Position numbers and translations under genes: made by a program | NCBI RefSeq assembly: GCF_026242055.1 | Contig: NZ_JAPJDL010000004.1 | Coordinates: forward strand, 410,711-474,710 | DNA: 64,000 nucleotides | Reading direction: 5' to 3' | From: Lentzea sp. NEAU-D7 | GTDB taxonomy: Bacteria > Actinomycetota > Actinomycetes > Mycobacteriales > Pseudonocardiaceae | Notes under the pieces: generated by a model | What the model was told of the DNA's origin: nothing | Databases searched by the model: none | What the model saw: the letters and a program-made list of their open reading frames with translations, nothing else | Shown here: piece by piece, positions 63,791-64,000 of the stretch | Layout of the letters: every line of letters starts with the position of its first letter | Position numbering within the stretch: the first letter of the stretch is position 1

Positions 63791-64000
63791 TCAGTGCCGT
63801 GCCAGCGGGACCACCGCGACCGGGCAGTGCGCGTGGTGGATCAGCGCCTGGCTGGTCGATCCGAGCAGCAGACCGCGGAAGCCGCCGCGTCCGCGGGTGC
63901 CGACGACGACCAGCTGGGCCTTCGCCGACTGCTCGACGAGGGTGTGCGCAGGCCGGTCCCGGGTGAGCGTCTGGTGCACGGGGACGTCGGGATACCTGGT
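63791..64000 (-). CDS. Universal stress protein, C-terminal part (runs off the window)
   Basis: The last 70 codons of a UspA-fold protein. QLVVVGTRGRGGFRGLLLGSTSQALIHHAHCPVAVV contains the GxxG(9-10)GS nucleotide-binding motif and the usual final strand. The frame is open to the window end, so the start is outside. UspA proteins bind ATP or act as stress sensors; in actinobacteria many belong to dormancy or redox regulons. Confidence 0.8.
   Translation of the reverse strand, partial: TRYPDVPVHQTLTRDRPAHTLVEQSAKAQLVVVGTRGRGGFRGLLLGSTSQALIHHAHCPVAVVPLARH

Overview
The window is high-GC actinobacterial DNA. GTG starts are common, genes are densely packed, and neighbours often overlap by 4 nt (GTGA/ATGA). 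Tat signals, F420/LLM enzymes, GAF-ANTAR regulators and an AfsR/SARP regulator point to a soil actinomycete. Gene style suggests Pseudonocardiaceae (Lentzea/Saccharothrix/Actinosynnema type), but this is inferred from style and not proven.

Region 1 (649-25949, interrupted at about 12.4-15.8 kb) is a steroid/cholesterol side-chain degradation locus. It mirrors blocks of the Mycobacterium tuberculosis KstR regulon: fadA5/cyp125 (divergent), an ltp3-ltp4-Rv3521-like operon divergent from an Rv3520c-like LLM oxidoreductase, echA19/fadD19 (divergent), chsE5-chsE4 divergent from the fdxD ferredoxin, and hsd4A. Added to these are a zinc alcohol dehydrogenase, an aldehyde dehydrogenase, a second SDR, another acyl-CoA ligase, a PPOX protein and a 3-ketosteroid dehydrogenase (KstD) with a twin-arginine leader. 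Seven 14-bp sites matching TnnAACnnGTTnnA fully or nearly (KstR-like) sit in the promoter regions and tie the blocks into one regulon. Functionally, CYP125 with FdxD oxidises the C26 end, alcohol and aldehyde dehydrogenases can take it to the acid, FadD19 activates it to the CoA ester, ChsE4-ChsE5/EchA19/Hsd4A/FadA5 run beta-oxidation, and KstD attacks ring A. The genes for the last side-chain cycle, ring opening, Mce4 import and KstR itself are not in the window.

The interruption (about 12.4-14.2 kb) holds a DUF1963 gene between two arms of a 51-bp inverted repeat, with fragmentary coding sequence and a long hairpin that look like mobile-element debris. A HAD phosphatase and a one-TM protein with a Gly/Val-rich N-terminal motif follow.

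Region 2 (26-64 kb) is ordinary accessory and housekeeping content. It includes a secreted 130-aa protein, a secreted TAP-type peptidase, a MalY/PatB aminotransferase, a DrrAB-like exporter facing an AfsR-type regulator, an aminoglycoside-phosphotransferase-like kinase, a LanC-like protein with a Cys-Cys-Gly zinc motif, an LLM oxidoreductase, a LysR regulator divergent from 2,2-dialkylglycine decarboxylase, a two-component system, a GT87 membrane glycosyltransferase and a GH3 beta-glucosidase. Then come SMI1/KNR4-like and deazaflavin-reductase genes, a MerR-ACR3 metalloid-resistance module with a MerR-type 19-bp-spacer promoter, an ABC exporter, a STAS protein, a GT4 glycosyltransferase, two GAF-ANTAR proteins, a secreted RTX-repeat protein, a GH30 glycanase behind a CebR-type operator, an MBL-fold enzyme divergent from a CGNR regulator with a three-site operator array, a lipoprotein, a FAH-family enzyme, an LRR protein, flavohaemoglobin, a membrane protein and a truncated universal-stress protein.

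No rRNA, tRNA, CRISPR array, intact transposase or prophage gene was seen.
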